Shown: positions 1-9,302, counted from the stretch's first letter. The stretch: DNA of 64,000 bases from a bacterium (GCA_018222765.1 JAAEZT010000008.1:1-64000); one strand, 5' to 3'. Notes: a model not told the origin generated them from the letters alone. A program made the numbers and translations.

Positions 1-2
1 TC

Positions 3-284
3 CTCCCCGTCGGAATGGTCCGAGGCATGGACCTCAATCGTGACCAAGTCATCACTTCAAAGGAATTCCTCGACTACCGCGCCCAGCAGTTCGACCCCAA
101 GGATAAAAATGGCGACGGCTTCCTCGACGCGAATGAATTCTCCCACCCCAAGGCCCTCAAAGGTTCCGACAAAAATAAAGACGGCAAGCTCTCGCGGGAG
201 GAACACCTCAACATCTTCCGTAGCCAATTCCCCAACGTCGACGTCAACAAGGATGGAAAAATCACCGCGGCGGACAAAAGATAG
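3..284 (+). CDS. EF-hand domain protein, C-terminal part (5' end outside window)
   Basis: The frame is open to the left edge of the window, so the true start lies upstream and only about 93 residues are visible. They are almost entirely EF-hand calcium loops: DLNRDQVITSKEF, DKNGDGFLDANEF, DKNKDGKLSREEH and DVNKDGKITAADK, spaced as in paired EF-hands. Such EF-hand tails are common in secreted Planctomycetota and Verrucomicrobiota proteins and probably bind Ca2+. The identity of any upstream catalytic part cannot be judged. The frame ends at a TAG at 282-284, and no strong terminator follows before the sigma-factor fragment. Confidence 0.75.
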   Translation, partial: LPVGMVRGMDLNRDQVITSKEFLDYRAQQFDPKDKNGDGFLDANEFSHPKALKGSDKNKDGKLSREEHLNIFRSQFPNVDVNKDGKITAADKR

Positions 285-341
285 GAATTTTCAGGTTATT
301 TTGAAAATAATTGTCCAAAAATCGTCCATTTTCTGAACCTG

Positions 342-362
342 TGTAAAAGGACGACTTTTACA
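342..362 (+). promoter_or_regulatory. Hairpin covering the ribosome site of the sigma fragment
   Basis: TGTAAAAG (342-349) and CTTTTACA (355-362) are perfect 8-base reverse complements around the loop GACGA. The only Shine-Dalgarno-like stretch, AAAAGGA, lies inside the left arm and loop, and the right arm runs into the first base of the ATG at 362. If transcribed, the hairpin would mask both the ribosome site and the start codon. The pairing is seen directly; a regulatory role is inferred. There is no U-tract, so it is not an ordinary terminator. Confidence 0.45.
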
Positions 363-664
363 TGGATTCAGAAGATAATTACGACGCACACGAGCAATTC
401 ACCCGGCATCTCCTTGAGAGTGAGCCCGTGATGATACGCTCAATCCTCGTCATCGTTCCGCATCAAGACGATGCCCGAGAAATCATGCAGGAGACCGCCG
501 TGGCACTCTGGAGGCAATTCGATTCCTACGATCCAACACGCCCTTTCATCAACTGGGTGATGGAGAGGTTTCGGAGCTTCTGGCATAAACGTGATTACCC
601 AAGGCTGACAAAAGAAAGAAGTAACTCCGTTCCGGGGTATTCAAGTTCTTCTTTTGCTCTATGA
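362..664 (+). pseudogene. Truncated ECF sigma factor (region 2 only)
   Basis: The 100-residue product begins like the short ECF sigma factors of the Rhodopirellula/Verrucomicrobium type. An acidic N-terminus is followed by the core-binding region 2 motif DAREIMQETAVALWRQFDSY (about residues 39-58) and a PFINW segment resembling the family's usual FRAW. Full-length members have about 170-190 residues with a region 4 helix-turn-helix. Here the frame runs into an unrelated Ser-rich tail and stops. No region 4 is present downstream, because the next frame is a secreted protein. The stop overlaps the next start (ATGA), which would couple translation to the ThuA gene. Most likely a decayed gene; a functional mini-sigma or anti-sigma decoy cannot be excluded. 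Confidence 0.6.
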
Positions 665-1599
665 AAAAAAGCATCCTCTGGCCTCTTCTCATTCTCGTTG
701 GACTTCTCTCCGCCCAGCGCAAGAACAACAGCTCCGGGCCCAATGACCCGATTCCCAAATCGGAAGTCCTAAAACTCACCGGCAACTTAAAAGGCGCGAA
801 GCTGGAAGAGGACGTCAACATACTCTGGCTCTATGGACCCGAAGATCATCGCGGCGGCGAACACGACTACATCCGCATCAAGGAGCTCTTCGTCCCAATG
901 CTGAAAGCCATCCCACGGATCACCGTAGACGAGGCTTATCAATTCCCCACGCAAGAGCAGTTCGGCAAAGCCGATCTCCTCATTCAATATCTTCATCTTC
1001 CGGATCTCACCGATGAGCAATTCGCGATGTATCAAAAATTCGTCGATGATGGCGGCAGTGTCGTTTCCCTCCATGAATCCTGTATCATGCGCCCCGTTGA
1101 CCGCGCAGAGAAACTCGCTGGCTGTATCGGCGGCTCCTGGAAGGGCAACAAAACTTCCAAGTGGAGTAAGTTTGATCACGCCCATCCGCTCTATCTCAAC
1201 ACCGATCACCCAGCCTTCAAAGGCCTCCCCGACTCCATCAAACTCAACGACGAGTCCTATTGGAACCTCTTGAAAAAAGAAAACGTCGAGGTCATCGGCG
1301 CGATCGCGCCAACAGGAACCAAAGATTTCAACGCCGCTCTCAAACACCCCGAAGTCCGCAGCGACACTTTCTGGACCTACACCTCCGGCAAAGGCCGCGT
1401 CTTCGGCACCACTACCGGCCACTACACCTATACCTTCTACGACCCAACCTATCGTGTCCTCCTCCTTCGCGGTATCGCGTGGGCCCTCGACATCGATCCC
1501 GCTCCCCTGATGCCTCTCGCCATCCAAGGCATCACCGACGATAATGACCTTGTTGGCACCAAGGATGCGATGATGGATTACAAAAATCGCAAACGCTAA
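661..1599 (+). CDS. Secreted ThuA-domain protein
   Basis: A 312-residue protein with a short signal peptide (hydrophobic segment WPLLILVGLLSA, residues 7-18) followed by a ThuA-like (trehalose utilization) fold. Supporting motifs are VNILWLYGPEDHRGGEHDY near residue 50, DLLIQYLHLPDLT, the GGSVVSLHES strand-loop near residue 135, and the C-terminal RVFGTTTGHYTYTF...RGIAWAL stretch typical of the family. ThuA-like proteins have a class I glutamine-amidotransferase-like fold. In PVC bacteria they accompany secreted sugar-oxidising systems, but their reaction is poorly defined. Translation probably couples to the preceding sigma fragment through ATGA. It is the first of three ThuA domains in this window. 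Confidence 0.8.
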   Translation: MKKSILWPLLILVGLLSAQRKNNSSGPNDPIPKSEVLKLTGNLKGAKLEEDVNILWLYGPEDHRGGEHDYIRIKELFVPMLKAIPRITVDEAYQFPTQEQFGKADLLIQYLHLPDLTDEQFAMYQKFVDDGGSVVSLHESCIMRPVDRAEKLAGCIGGSWKGNKTSKWSKFDHAHPLYLNTDHPAFKGLPDSIKLNDESYWNLLKKENVEVIGAIAPTGTKDFNAALKHPEVRSDTFWTYTSGKGRVFGTTTGHYTYTFYDPTYRVLLLRGIAWALDIDPAPLMPLAIQGITDDNDLVGTKDAMMDYKNRKR

Positions 1600-1731
1600 A
1601 AAGGCACCGCGCTGCCCCCGCCGCATATCTAGTGTGCTTTAAAACCCTCCCGTAAATACCCGACAAAATCTCCGATAGAACAATCATGCAAAGACGGTAA
1701 CTTCAACCTCGCGAGTAAACTCTCTCACTCG

Positions 1732-3033
1732 ATGTCTTTCCATACCAACTCCACCACCCGCCGATCCTTTTTTCGTCTCGGCAGCTCCGTCCTGGCACTT
1801 CCCTTTCTGGAAAGCTTCGCCAGCGCCAAGGCCGCCTCGGCCACCCCTCCCAAGCGCATGATCTTTCTCGGCGGCGGCTTCGGCTTCACCAAGGACACTT
1901 TCTACCCTAAGAAAGCCGGTCGCTTTTCCGAGATCGGCATGACCGAGGGACTCTCTCCCCTCGCTCGGCACAAGGACGACATCACCATGGTGACCAATCT
2001 CACCAACCTCGGCGCATCCGATCCGCACGGCGGCTCCACCTCCTACCTCACCGGAGCCAACGTCGCCGGAACTCCGGGCAAGCGCTTTCACAACTCCATC
2101 TCCTGTGATCAGATTGTGGCTCAGCACCTCGGCAAGAACACTCGTTTTTCTTCCCTCATCCTCTCAGCCAAGGAAGCCGATGGCGGCTCCAACTCCGGAC
2201 ACGGAAAAGGCCTCTCCCTCTCCTGGGATGACTCCGGTAACCCCATTCCGGGTATCGATAAACCCCTCGATCTCTTCCGCACCCTCTTCGCCCACCCTGG
2301 CGACTCGAGGGCCGAACTCGATGCCCGGCTCAAAAAACGTCAGAGCATTCTCGATCTCGTCCGTATCGACGGCGGCGGCATGAAGCGAACTCTCAGTAAA
2401 GGCGATCAGGAAAAGCTCGACGAATACTTCACCGGAGTCCGCCAAGTCGAGAAAGGCCTCGAGCGCCAGGCGAAGTGGGCGGATATTCCCAAGCCCAAGG
2501 CGCCCTTCGAGGCACCCGATGAGGGCATCACCGGCGAGGAAGCGATCCATCTCATGTATGACATGATGATCATCGCTCTCCAAACCAACATGACCAACGT
2601 CGTCTCCTACCGCCAGCCGGTCTGCTCCCTCCTCGCCGGCATGGGCGTCAAACTTAAGGCCCACTCACTAAGCCACTACGGATTTTCCCAACCCCGTATC
2701 CTCGCCTCCCGCGAACGAGACAAGAAGTGTTCCTCTCTCCTCGCGCATTTCATCGACCGCTTGAAAGAAGCGAAAGACAGCGACGGCAGCCGCGTCTTCG
2801 ACAACTGTATTGTAAGCTACGGCTCCAACCTCCGCAGCGGGCACGAACTCAAAAACGTTCCCGCGATCGTCACTGGCGGCGGCGCAGAGCAAATTAAACA
2901 CGGCCGCAACATTGTCCTCCCCAAGGAAGACACACCGCTGGCCAACTACTGGCTCACCCTCATGCAGCAGGGAGGAATCAAAACCGAGCAGTTCTCTCAC
3001 AGCACCGGAATCATCCCCGAACTCCTGAGCTAG
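1732..3033 (+). CDS. Tat-exported DUF1552 protein
   Basis: A 433-residue protein with a twin-arginine leader (STTRRSFFRLGSS, then a hydrophobic stretch ending in an Ala-rich region). The rest matches the DUF1552 family: KRMIFLGGGFGF early, DPHGGSTSYLTGANV, then SCDQIVAQHLG, and a C-terminal GSNLRSGHELKNVPAIVTGG segment. DUF1552 proteins look like distant members of the alkaline phosphatase/sulfatase-like (DUF1501-type) exported proteins, and their reaction is unknown. They are almost always paired with a DUF1592 multidomain cytochrome, which follows after only 7 bases, so the two are very likely one transcript. Here DUF1552 comes first, whereas the DUF1592 partner often leads. Confidence 0.85.
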   Translation: MSFHTNSTTRRSFFRLGSSVLALPFLESFASAKAASATPPKRMIFLGGGFGFTKDTFYPKKAGRFSEIGMTEGLSPLARHKDDITMVTNLTNLGASDPHGGSTSYLTGANVAGTPGKRFHNSISCDQIVAQHLGKNTRFSSLILSAKEADGGSNSGHGKGLSLSWDDSGNPIPGIDKPLDLFRTLFAHPGDSRAELDARLKKRQSILDLVRIDGGGMKRTLSKGDQEKLDEYFTGVRQVEKGLERQAKWADIPKPKAPFEAPDEGITGEEAIHLMYDMMIIALQTNMTNVVSYRQPVCSLLAGMGVKLKAHSLSHYGFSQPRILASRERDKKCSSLLAHFIDRLKEAKDSDGSRVFDNCIVSYGSNLRSGHELKNVPAIVTGGGAEQIKHGRNIVLPKEDTPLANYWLTLMQQGGIKTEQFSHSTGIIPELLS

Positions 3034-3040
3034 TTTTCAC

Positions 3041-5527
3041 ATGAAGCTCCTCACACTCTTCGCCGTCTCACTCTTCACGGCCGCTTCCGCTGCGCCCAAA
3101 GCCACTGCGCTGAATTCCAAACAGCTCCAGCCGTTCCTCGAAAACTACTGCATCAAATGCCACGGCCCAAAGAAACAAAAAGGCCAGGTTCGCTTTGATC
3201 AAAAAGATTGGAAAATCACCGACAACGACACCGCCCAACGATGGCAGGATGTCCTCGATCAACTCAACGGCGGCGACATGCCTCCCGAGGACGAAAAGCA
3301 ACCATCGAACGCAGAGATGGCCGCCGCCCTCGATTCCATCACCGGCTCCGTCATCACCGCCCGCAAACGTCTCACTGATCACGGCGGTGAAATCAAAATG
3401 CGCCGGCTCAACAAACGCGAATACGCTGCCACCATTCGCGACCTCTTCGGCTTCGATGTCTCCCTGCACGACATCCCCGACGACGGAGAAATCGCGACCT
3501 TCGACACAGTCGGCGAGGAACAATTCTTCACCTCCGCCCACTTCGAAAAATATCTCGAACTCGGTCGTCAGGTCGCCGACACCGCTCTCCGGTACAACAC
3601 CAGCCCGCGAAGGAAGCTCGAAAAAAGTCGCACCGAGACCGAGGACCGCGTCACCAAAAGAATGCGTAAAGACCTCGCCGAGAAGGATCGCAAAAAAGCT
3701 CTCCTCGACGCTGGAAAGACGTGGAGGGAAGCCGGCTTCAAAGACGAAGGCGAAATGAAAATTCTCCTTAGCCAGTGGGACTCCCGCGCAGAATTGCCTC
3801 GCAGCTATCTCAAGTATCCCCACGTTAATACCGGCGTCTACAACTCCAACGTCGCCAAGTGGTCCTATGCCAATAAACACACCGACATCCGCGGCGACTA
3901 CCTCATTCGAGTCCACGGCGGCCTCGTCGACAATCCCCACGAACTCCGGAAATTCATCCGCCTTTCCGACGGCGACCGCATCCACGGCACCCTTAAGATG
4001 ATCGGCACTCCGGAGAAGCCTGAGTCCGTCGTCCTCCGCACCCGCCAGCCCATGGGTCGCACCCAGCTCGCGATTCGCCTCCGCGAAAATTTTCCGGACC
4101 ACGCCATCAACTCGACCCGCGGATACATCAATCAACTCAAGGACCCACGCAAACACCCCGATCCCCGACCTTCCCTCTGGTTCGACTGGATTGAAATCGA
4201 AGGTCCCTTTTATCCTGAAAAACGCCCCGCCTTCGAAGAGCTCCTCTACCCCGGAATCGAAACCGGGAAAAACGGCCCCTACCTCAATCACGACAAATCC
4301 GCCCACGAGTTCCTCGAAAAATTCTCCACCCTCGCTTTCCGACGCAAGGCCCCCGAACCCGCCTATCTCGAGGCCCTTCACCAGAACTTTGTCGATCTCC
4401 GGGCCTCCGGGAAAAACTACCGCGAAGCCATGACTGAAGTCATGGCCATCGTCCTCGCCTCGCCCAGCTTCCTCTTCATTCAAGAAGCCGCTCCCGAGCA
4501 AGACAAACCACACGGCCTCCTCGACAATCGCGAACTCGCCATCCGCCTTTCCTACTTCCTCTGGAGCAGCCCGCCCGACAACGAACTCTACGATGCCGAC
4601 CTCTCCGACCCCGAGATCTACTCACAACAAATCGACCGCCTCCTCGCCGATCCAAAATCCCAGGCCTTCCGCGATGGCTTCATCGGCCAATGGACCCACC
4701 TCGATCGCTATGACGCCATCACCATCGACACCAGGCAGCATCCTCACTTTAACGAAGGACTCCAGCGGGATGCCAAACAAGAAGTTCGGGAATTCTTCAG
4801 CACCCTCATCAAAGAAAACCTCCCCGTCAAAAACCTCATCGACTCGGAGTTCGTCACCATCAACGGAGCCCTCGCCAATCACTATGGCCTTCCTTTCGAC
4901 AACCCACGAGACGCCTCATTCCGAAAAATCAAACTCCCCGCCGGCTCTCATCGCGGCGGACTTCTCACCCAAGCCGCCTTCCTCGTCACCGGCTCCAATG
5001 GCGAACGATCTTCACCGGTCATTCGCGGGGCTCTCGTCATGGAAAAAATCCTCCACGACGCTCCGCCACCGCCACCGCCCAATGTCCCCGAACTTGATGA
5101 AGCTTCCGATAAGCCCATGACCAATCGCGAGATGGTCCTCCTTCACCAGAACCGCGCGACCTGTGCCTCCTGCCACAAAAAAATGGATGTCATCGGCTTC
5201 GGACTCGAAAACTTTGACCCCACCGGACGCTGGCGCGTCACCGAAAAAGTTGGCCGCAAGCAAGTCCCCATCCAACCCGGCGGCACCCTCCCCGGAGGCG
5301 GCGAATTCAAAGACGTCACCGAACTCAAAAAACTCCTCCTTCTCCATCAGGACAAGCTCGCCCACGAACTCACCGAGTCCATTCTCGCCTACGCCTTGGG
5401 ACGCACCGTGGAATTCTCCGACGATGACGACGTCGAAGAAATCCTCTCAAAACTCAAACCCCAAGACTACCCCCTCCGCACCCTCATCCGCGAAGTCGCT
5501 CTCAGCCCCCTCTTCAAAAAGAAATAA
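3041..5527 (+). CDS. DUF1592-type multidomain c-type cytochrome protein
   Basis: An 828-residue exported protein with signal peptide 1-18. The N-terminal PSCyt1-like heme site CIKCH (residues 37-41) is followed by the domain string usual for this family: DUF1587 (MRRLNKREYAATIRDLFG, about 130-147), a middle carbohydrate-binding-like region, DUF1595 (about 430-490), DUF1592 (ELAIRLSYFLWSSPPDNEL, near 500), DUF1588 (HRGGLLTQAAFLVTGSNGER, near 640, then a Pro-rich linker) and DUF1585. A second heme site, CASCH, lies near 708-712. Family members are thought to be periplasmic oxidases or electron-transfer proteins of polysaccharide or sterol catabolism in PVC bacteria, with no reaction proven. It is transcribed with the DUF1552 gene. 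Confidence 0.85.
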   Translation: MKLLTLFAVSLFTAASAAPKATALNSKQLQPFLENYCIKCHGPKKQKGQVRFDQKDWKITDNDTAQRWQDVLDQLNGGDMPPEDEKQPSNAEMAAALDSITGSVITARKRLTDHGGEIKMRRLNKREYAATIRDLFGFDVSLHDIPDDGEIATFDTVGEEQFFTSAHFEKYLELGRQVADTALRYNTSPRRKLEKSRTETEDRVTKRMRKDLAEKDRKKALLDAGKTWREAGFKDEGEMKILLSQWDSRAELPRSYLKYPHVNTGVYNSNVAKWSYANKHTDIRGDYLIRVHGGLVDNPHELRKFIRLSDGDRIHGTLKMIGTPEKPESVVLRTRQPMGRTQLAIRLRENFPDHAINSTRGYINQLKDPRKHPDPRPSLWFDWIEIEGPFYPEKRPAFEELLYPGIETGKNGPYLNHDKSAHEFLEKFSTLAFRRKAPEPAYLEALHQNFVDLRASGKNYREAMTEVMAIVLASPSFLFIQEAAPEQDKPHGLLDNRELAIRLSYFLWSSPPDNELYDADLSDPEIYSQQIDRLLADPKSQAFRDGFIGQWTHLDRYDAITIDTRQHPHFNEGLQRDAKQEVREFFSTLIKENLPVKNLIDSEFVTINGALANHYGLPFDNPRDASFRKIKLPAGSHRGGLLTQAAFLVTGSNGERSSPVIRGALVMEKILHDAPPPPPPNVPELDEASDKPMTNREMVLLHQNRATCASCHKKMDVIGFGLENFDPTGRWRVTEKVGRKQVPIQPGGTLPGGGEFKDVTELKKLLLLHQDKLAHELTESILAYALGRTVEFSDDDDVEEILSKLKPQDYPLRTLIREVALSPLFKKK

Positions 5528-5638
5528 GATGAGCGGTTGCGTCCAACGGCCCAACTCCCAACCTTTAAAACCTTCGCTCCTCAGCGTCATTGGAGTTAAC
5601 TCTCCCCCCAACAAAGTCTGAACCCTAGCAAAGTTCCC

Positions 5639-7039
5639 ATGCGCCTCCCAATCACTCTCTCATTCCTCATCATCTTCATCACAACATTCTCCCTTTCTGC
5701 TAAAAAACCAAACGTCATTCTCATTATGGCGGACGATGTGAGTTGGGAGTGCTTTTCCTGCTACGGGGCCGAGGACTACCAAACCCCCAACATCGATGCT
5801 CTTGCCGCCAACGGTATCCGCTTCAACCATTGTTACTCCACTCCGATCTGCACCACTTCACGGGTCAAAATCATGACCGGGAAATACAACTTTCGAAATT
5901 ACACCCACTTCGGATACCTCAATCCGGACGAACGCACCTTTGGACATATGATGAAAGACGCCGGCTACAAAACCGCCATCGCCGGCAAGTGGCAACTCAA
6001 CGGTCTCTATCACAATGCCGAGGGCAGCCAGGATGTTTCCCGTCCGGTCAAAGCGGGATTCGATGAATACTGTCTCTGGCAGGTCACGACCCAGAAACGT
6101 GGTGAAAGAGGCGGCGAGCGTTTCTGGAGCCCGCCACTCGAACAGAACGGAAAGTTCCTCAGCAAGGAAGACAATCATGAGAAATACGGCCCTGACCTCA
6201 TGTCCGACTTTCTCTGCGATTTTATCAAGCGTAACAAAGACGAACCCTTCTTTGTCTACTATCCTGCGGTCTTGGTTCACGATCCATTCGTCCCCACACC
6301 GGACACCATTGGCGACGCTCCCCGCACCCACGAATCCAACAAGCAACCCAAAGACAAAGCTGCGCGCAAAGCCAACTTCGTTGCCATGGTGCAATATCTC
6401 GACAAGATCGTGGGAAAGATCGTCAAGCAAGTCGACGAGATCGGCCAACTCGAGAACACCATCATTATGTTCACCGCCGATAACGGCACCCACACCTCCC
6501 TTACCTCTCGCTGGAATGGCCGGGACATCAAAGGCGGCAAGGGCGGCACCCGCGACATGGGAACTCACGTGCCCTTCGTGGCCTCATGGAAAGGACACAC
6601 TCCCGAAGGCCTCGTCTCAAACGACCTCATCGATTTCACGGACTTCTACGCCACTTTTTCCGAAGCCGCCGGGGCAAAACCCGGAAAAAATGAATCCCTC
6701 GACGGCCGCAGTTTCTTTCCTCAGCTTCAGGGGAAAAAAGGCACCCCACGCAATTGGGTCTTCTGCCACTACCAACCTTACTGGGGAAAATCTCTAGGCA
6801 CCCAGTTTGTCCGCGACCAAAACTACAAGCTCTATCGCAACGGCAACTTCTTTAACGTCCCCAATGATCTCAAGGAGGCCAACATCCTTCCCATTGAGGG
6901 CCCCGGCAAACCCTCCCACGAGAAACTGACCAAAGTCTTTGAAACGACCCCGCCCGCTCCAGAGAAAAAGGGCGGCAAATCAATCAAGGACCGCCCCACC
7001 CATCCCAACTGGAGAAACATCACCAATCCCAACGACTAG
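5639..7039 (+). CDS. Secreted sulfatase (type I, arylsulfatase family)
   Basis: A 466-residue protein with signal peptide 1-21. It has the sulfatase metal site KPNVILIMADDVSW and the active-site region CTTSRVKIMTGKYNF, with Cys71 as the residue converted to formylglycine. FTADNGTH near 280 supplies further metal ligands. The canonical signature is C-x-P/A-x-R; here the third position is Thr, so the site is slightly off consensus though still plausible. Substrate is likely a sulfated polysaccharide or glycan ester, with hydrolysis outside the cytoplasm. No sulfatase-maturing enzyme is encoded in the window. It follows the DUF1592 gene by 111 bases and may share its transcript. Confidence 0.88.
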   Translation: MRLPITLSFLIIFITTFSLSAKKPNVILIMADDVSWECFSCYGAEDYQTPNIDALAANGIRFNHCYSTPICTTSRVKIMTGKYNFRNYTHFGYLNPDERTFGHMMKDAGYKTAIAGKWQLNGLYHNAEGSQDVSRPVKAGFDEYCLWQVTTQKRGERGGERFWSPPLEQNGKFLSKEDNHEKYGPDLMSDFLCDFIKRNKDEPFFVYYPAVLVHDPFVPTPDTIGDAPRTHESNKQPKDKAARKANFVAMVQYLDKIVGKIVKQVDEIGQLENTIIMFTADNGTHTSLTSRWNGRDIKGGKGGTRDMGTHVPFVASWKGHTPEGLVSNDLIDFTDFYATFSEAAGAKPGKNESLDGRSFFPQLQGKKGTPRNWVFCHYQPYWGKSLGTQFVRDQNYKLYRNGNFFNVPNDLKEANILPIEGPGKPSHEKLTKVFETTPPAPEKKGGKSIKDRPTHPNWRNITNPND

Positions 7040-7156
7040 CCAAACCTGCAATTCTCTTCGCGTCATTGCAGCTCGCCCCCCATTTGACGATTTTATTCAA
7101 AAATCACCTGTTTTTCTTCAAGACTCTCTCCGCTTTCTCCTGTATCAGTCCCCCAC

Positions 7157-8374
7157 ATGAAGACCGTCGCCATTCTCGCTACCCTCGACACCAAAGCTGC
7201 CGAAGCCGATTTCATGCGCACCGAAATCGAAACCCTCGGCGGAAAGGCCTTCCTCATCGACCTTTCCCTCGTCGGTGACTCCGATCTCAAAGCTGACATC
7301 ACCAAGCAGGAAGTCATCGCTGCCGGCGGAGGCAATCTTGAGGAACTCCTCGTCAAACCCAACCGCGAGCAGTCCAACCCTTTCATCGTCACAGGAGCCA
7401 CCAAGCTCCTTCTTGAACTTCAGGAAGCCGGCAAAATCGACGCCGTGGTGACCCTCGGCGGAACCCAGGGCACCTCGACCTGCGCTCCCATCCTGCAAGC
7501 CCTTCCCTATGGCTTCCCCAAGGTCATGCTCTCAACCGCCGCTTCCGGCGACACCTCACCGTTCGTCGGCATTAAAGACATCACCATGATGTTCGCCGTC
7601 TCCGACATCCTCGGACTCAACGTCTTCTCGCGAAAAATTCTCGCCAACGCTGCCGCCGCCGCTTGGGGCATGGCCCAATCCGAGCAGTGTATCACCAAGT
7701 CCACCGCCAAAGGAGTCATCGGAATGTCCAACCTCGGGGTTCTCACCCAGGGCGCCATGCACGCTATCGAACTCTTCGAAGCGGCCGGTTACGAAGTCAT
7801 CACCTTCCACGCCATCGGTGCCGGTGGTGACGCCATGGAGCAAATGATGAAAGAAGGAATCATCACCGCCGTCTTTGACTACGGCCTTGGCGAAATTGCC
7901 GACGGAGTGTGGGGCGTCCTCCGCGCCGGCGGACCCGACCGGCTCACCGTCGCTGGCAAACTTGGCCTTCCCCAGGTCATCGTTCCCGGCGGATCCGAGC
8001 ACCTCGGCATCCTCGTCAGCGAGCCCAGCGTCATTCCCGCCGGATACGAAGATCACCAAATCACCTGGCATTCACCTTACGTCTTCGTTCCCCGACTCAA
8101 TGCCGAGGAACAAGGCCGCGTCGCCAAAGTCATCGGAGAGAAACTCAGTCACTCCACCAAAGACACCCTTTTCCTCATGCCTCTGAAAGGGGTCAGCAGC
8201 TACTCCGCCGAAGGAGGAGAACTCTACAACCCCGAGCTCGACGCCGCCTACTGGGAGTCACTTCAAAAAGAACTCCCCGACACCATCGAAGTCGAAGCCA
8301 TGGACAACAACGCCCAGGATGACGCCTTCGTCGAACGCGCCGTCAACTACCTCATTGAAAAACTCGAAGCTTAA
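7157..8374 (+). CDS. Tm-1-like ATP-binding protein (UPF0261)
   Basis: A 405-residue cytoplasmic protein without signal peptide. It matches the UPF0261/Tm-1-like family along its whole length: the N-terminal VAILATLDTKAAEADFM, a central GGTQGTSTCAPILQALPYG loop, GVIGMSNLGVLTQGAMHAIE, then the C-terminal half with VPGGSEHLGIL and a histidine-containing segment. The plant Tm-1 homologue binds ATP and a viral helicase; the bacterial reaction is unknown to me. First gene of a probable four-gene cluster with an LsrF-type enzyme, an epimerase and a dehydrogenase, which makes a role in carbohydrate-phosphate metabolism likely, perhaps ATP-dependent activation of the substrate. That role is inference from position only. 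Confidence 0.85.
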   Translation: MKTVAILATLDTKAAEADFMRTEIETLGGKAFLIDLSLVGDSDLKADITKQEVIAAGGGNLEELLVKPNREQSNPFIVTGATKLLLELQEAGKIDAVVTLGGTQGTSTCAPILQALPYGFPKVMLSTAASGDTSPFVGIKDITMMFAVSDILGLNVFSRKILANAAAAAWGMAQSEQCITKSTAKGVIGMSNLGVLTQGAMHAIELFEAAGYEVITFHAIGAGGDAMEQMMKEGIITAVFDYGLGEIADGVWGVLRAGGPDRLTVAGKLGLPQVIVPGGSEHLGILVSEPSVIPAGYEDHQITWHSPYVFVPRLNAEEQGRVAKVIGEKLSHSTKDTLFLMPLKGVSSYSAEGGELYNPELDAAYWESLQKELPDTIEVEAMDNNAQDDAFVERAVNYLIEKLEA

Positions 8375-8425
8375 TTATTTTTCCTCTACCAAATCTCAAC
8401 CCAAAACAACCAACCAACAAATACA

Positions 8426-9292
8426 ATGGCTGACTTAGACGACATCAGAGACGGAGACAATTTTGGTCTCAACACACCTGCAGACACCTCCTCATTCTAC
8501 CTCAAGGGAATGAACAGCGCATCATGGGGCATCAAAAACCGCATGTCACGTATCTTCAACCGCAAGTCCGGACGCACCGTCATGCTTGCTTTCGACCACG
8601 GCTTCCTCATGGGGCCGACTTCCGGTCTTGAGCGCATCGACCTCAACATCGCTCCTCTTGCTGAAGAAGCCGACTGCCTCATGGGTTGCCGTGGCATGAT
8701 CCGCACTTCCATCCCTGCGGAAAACACCAAGCCAATCTGTCTCCGCACTGATTCCGGCACCACAATTCTCACCGAGATGAACCACAACGTGCTCATCTCC
8801 GAAATCGACGCCATCGGCATGAACGTTTCCGCAATGGCCGCCATGCTCGCCATCGGCGACGCTGACACCGAAGCTTCCACCATAGCTAACTTCTCCAAGC
8901 TCGTAGACATCGGCAACAAATACAGCATCCCCGTCATGGGTGTTACCGCTGTTGGTAAGGACATGGCTCGCGACTCCCGCTACTTCGGCCTCGCCTCCCG
9001 CGTTTGTGCTGAAAACGGCGCTTCCATCGTCAAGACCTACTACACTGAAGGCTTCGAAAACGTCGTGGCAGCCTGCCCCGTCCCCGTTGTCATCGCCGGC
9101 GGCAAGAAGCTCCCTGAACTCGAAGCTCTCGAACTCTGCTACAACGCCATCCAGTGTGGCGCTTCCGGAGTCGACATGGGCCGCAACGTCTTCCAATCCG
9201 ACAAGCCTCTCGCCATGATGCGTGCCGTTAAAGAAGTCGTCCACAACGACGCCAAGCCATCCGAGGCCATCGAAATCTACAACGCTGGATAA
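8426..9292 (+). CDS. lsrF: LsrF-type thiolase / class I aldolase family enzyme
   Basis: A 288-residue protein closely resembling E. coli LsrF from its first residues (MADLDDI, then SRIFN, TVMLAFDHG, GPTSGLERIDLNIAPL) to its end (VIAGGKKLPELEALELCYNAI, GVDMGRNVFQSD). Lysines in IVKTYYTEGF and IAGGKK sit where the class I aldolase-type catalytic lysines of the family lie. E. coli LsrF moves an acetyl group from 3-hydroxy-2,4-pentanedione-5-phosphate to CoA, giving DHAP and acetyl-CoA at the end of AI-2 breakdown. No lsrK, lsrG, lsrR or AI-2 transporter is present here, so the natural substrate may be another phosphorylated diketone. It starts 51 bases after the Tm-1-like gene. Related fructose-bisphosphate aldolases are the main alternative. 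Confidence 0.85.
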   Translation: MADLDDIRDGDNFGLNTPADTSSFYLKGMNSASWGIKNRMSRIFNRKSGRTVMLAFDHGFLMGPTSGLERIDLNIAPLAEEADCLMGCRGMIRTSIPAENTKPICLRTDSGTTILTEMNHNVLISEIDAIGMNVSAMAAMLAIGDADTEASTIANFSKLVDIGNKYSIPVMGVTAVGKDMARDSRYFGLASRVCAENGASIVKTYYTEGFENVVAACPVPVVIAGGKKLPELEALELCYNAIQCGASGVDMGRNVFQSDKPLAMMRAVKEVVHNDAKPSEAIEIYNAG

Positions 9293-9302
9293 ACCAGTGG
9301 CC

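Noticed and set aside
3068-4513. Long open frame on the minus strand inside the DUF1592 gene
   Set aside because: It is a shadow of the C-rich wobble of the real gene; the product is repetitive Val/Gly/Glu without any domain.
8426-9292. AI-2 quorum-signal processing locus
   Set aside because: Only lsrF is present; kinase, isomerase, repressor and transporter are missing from the window.
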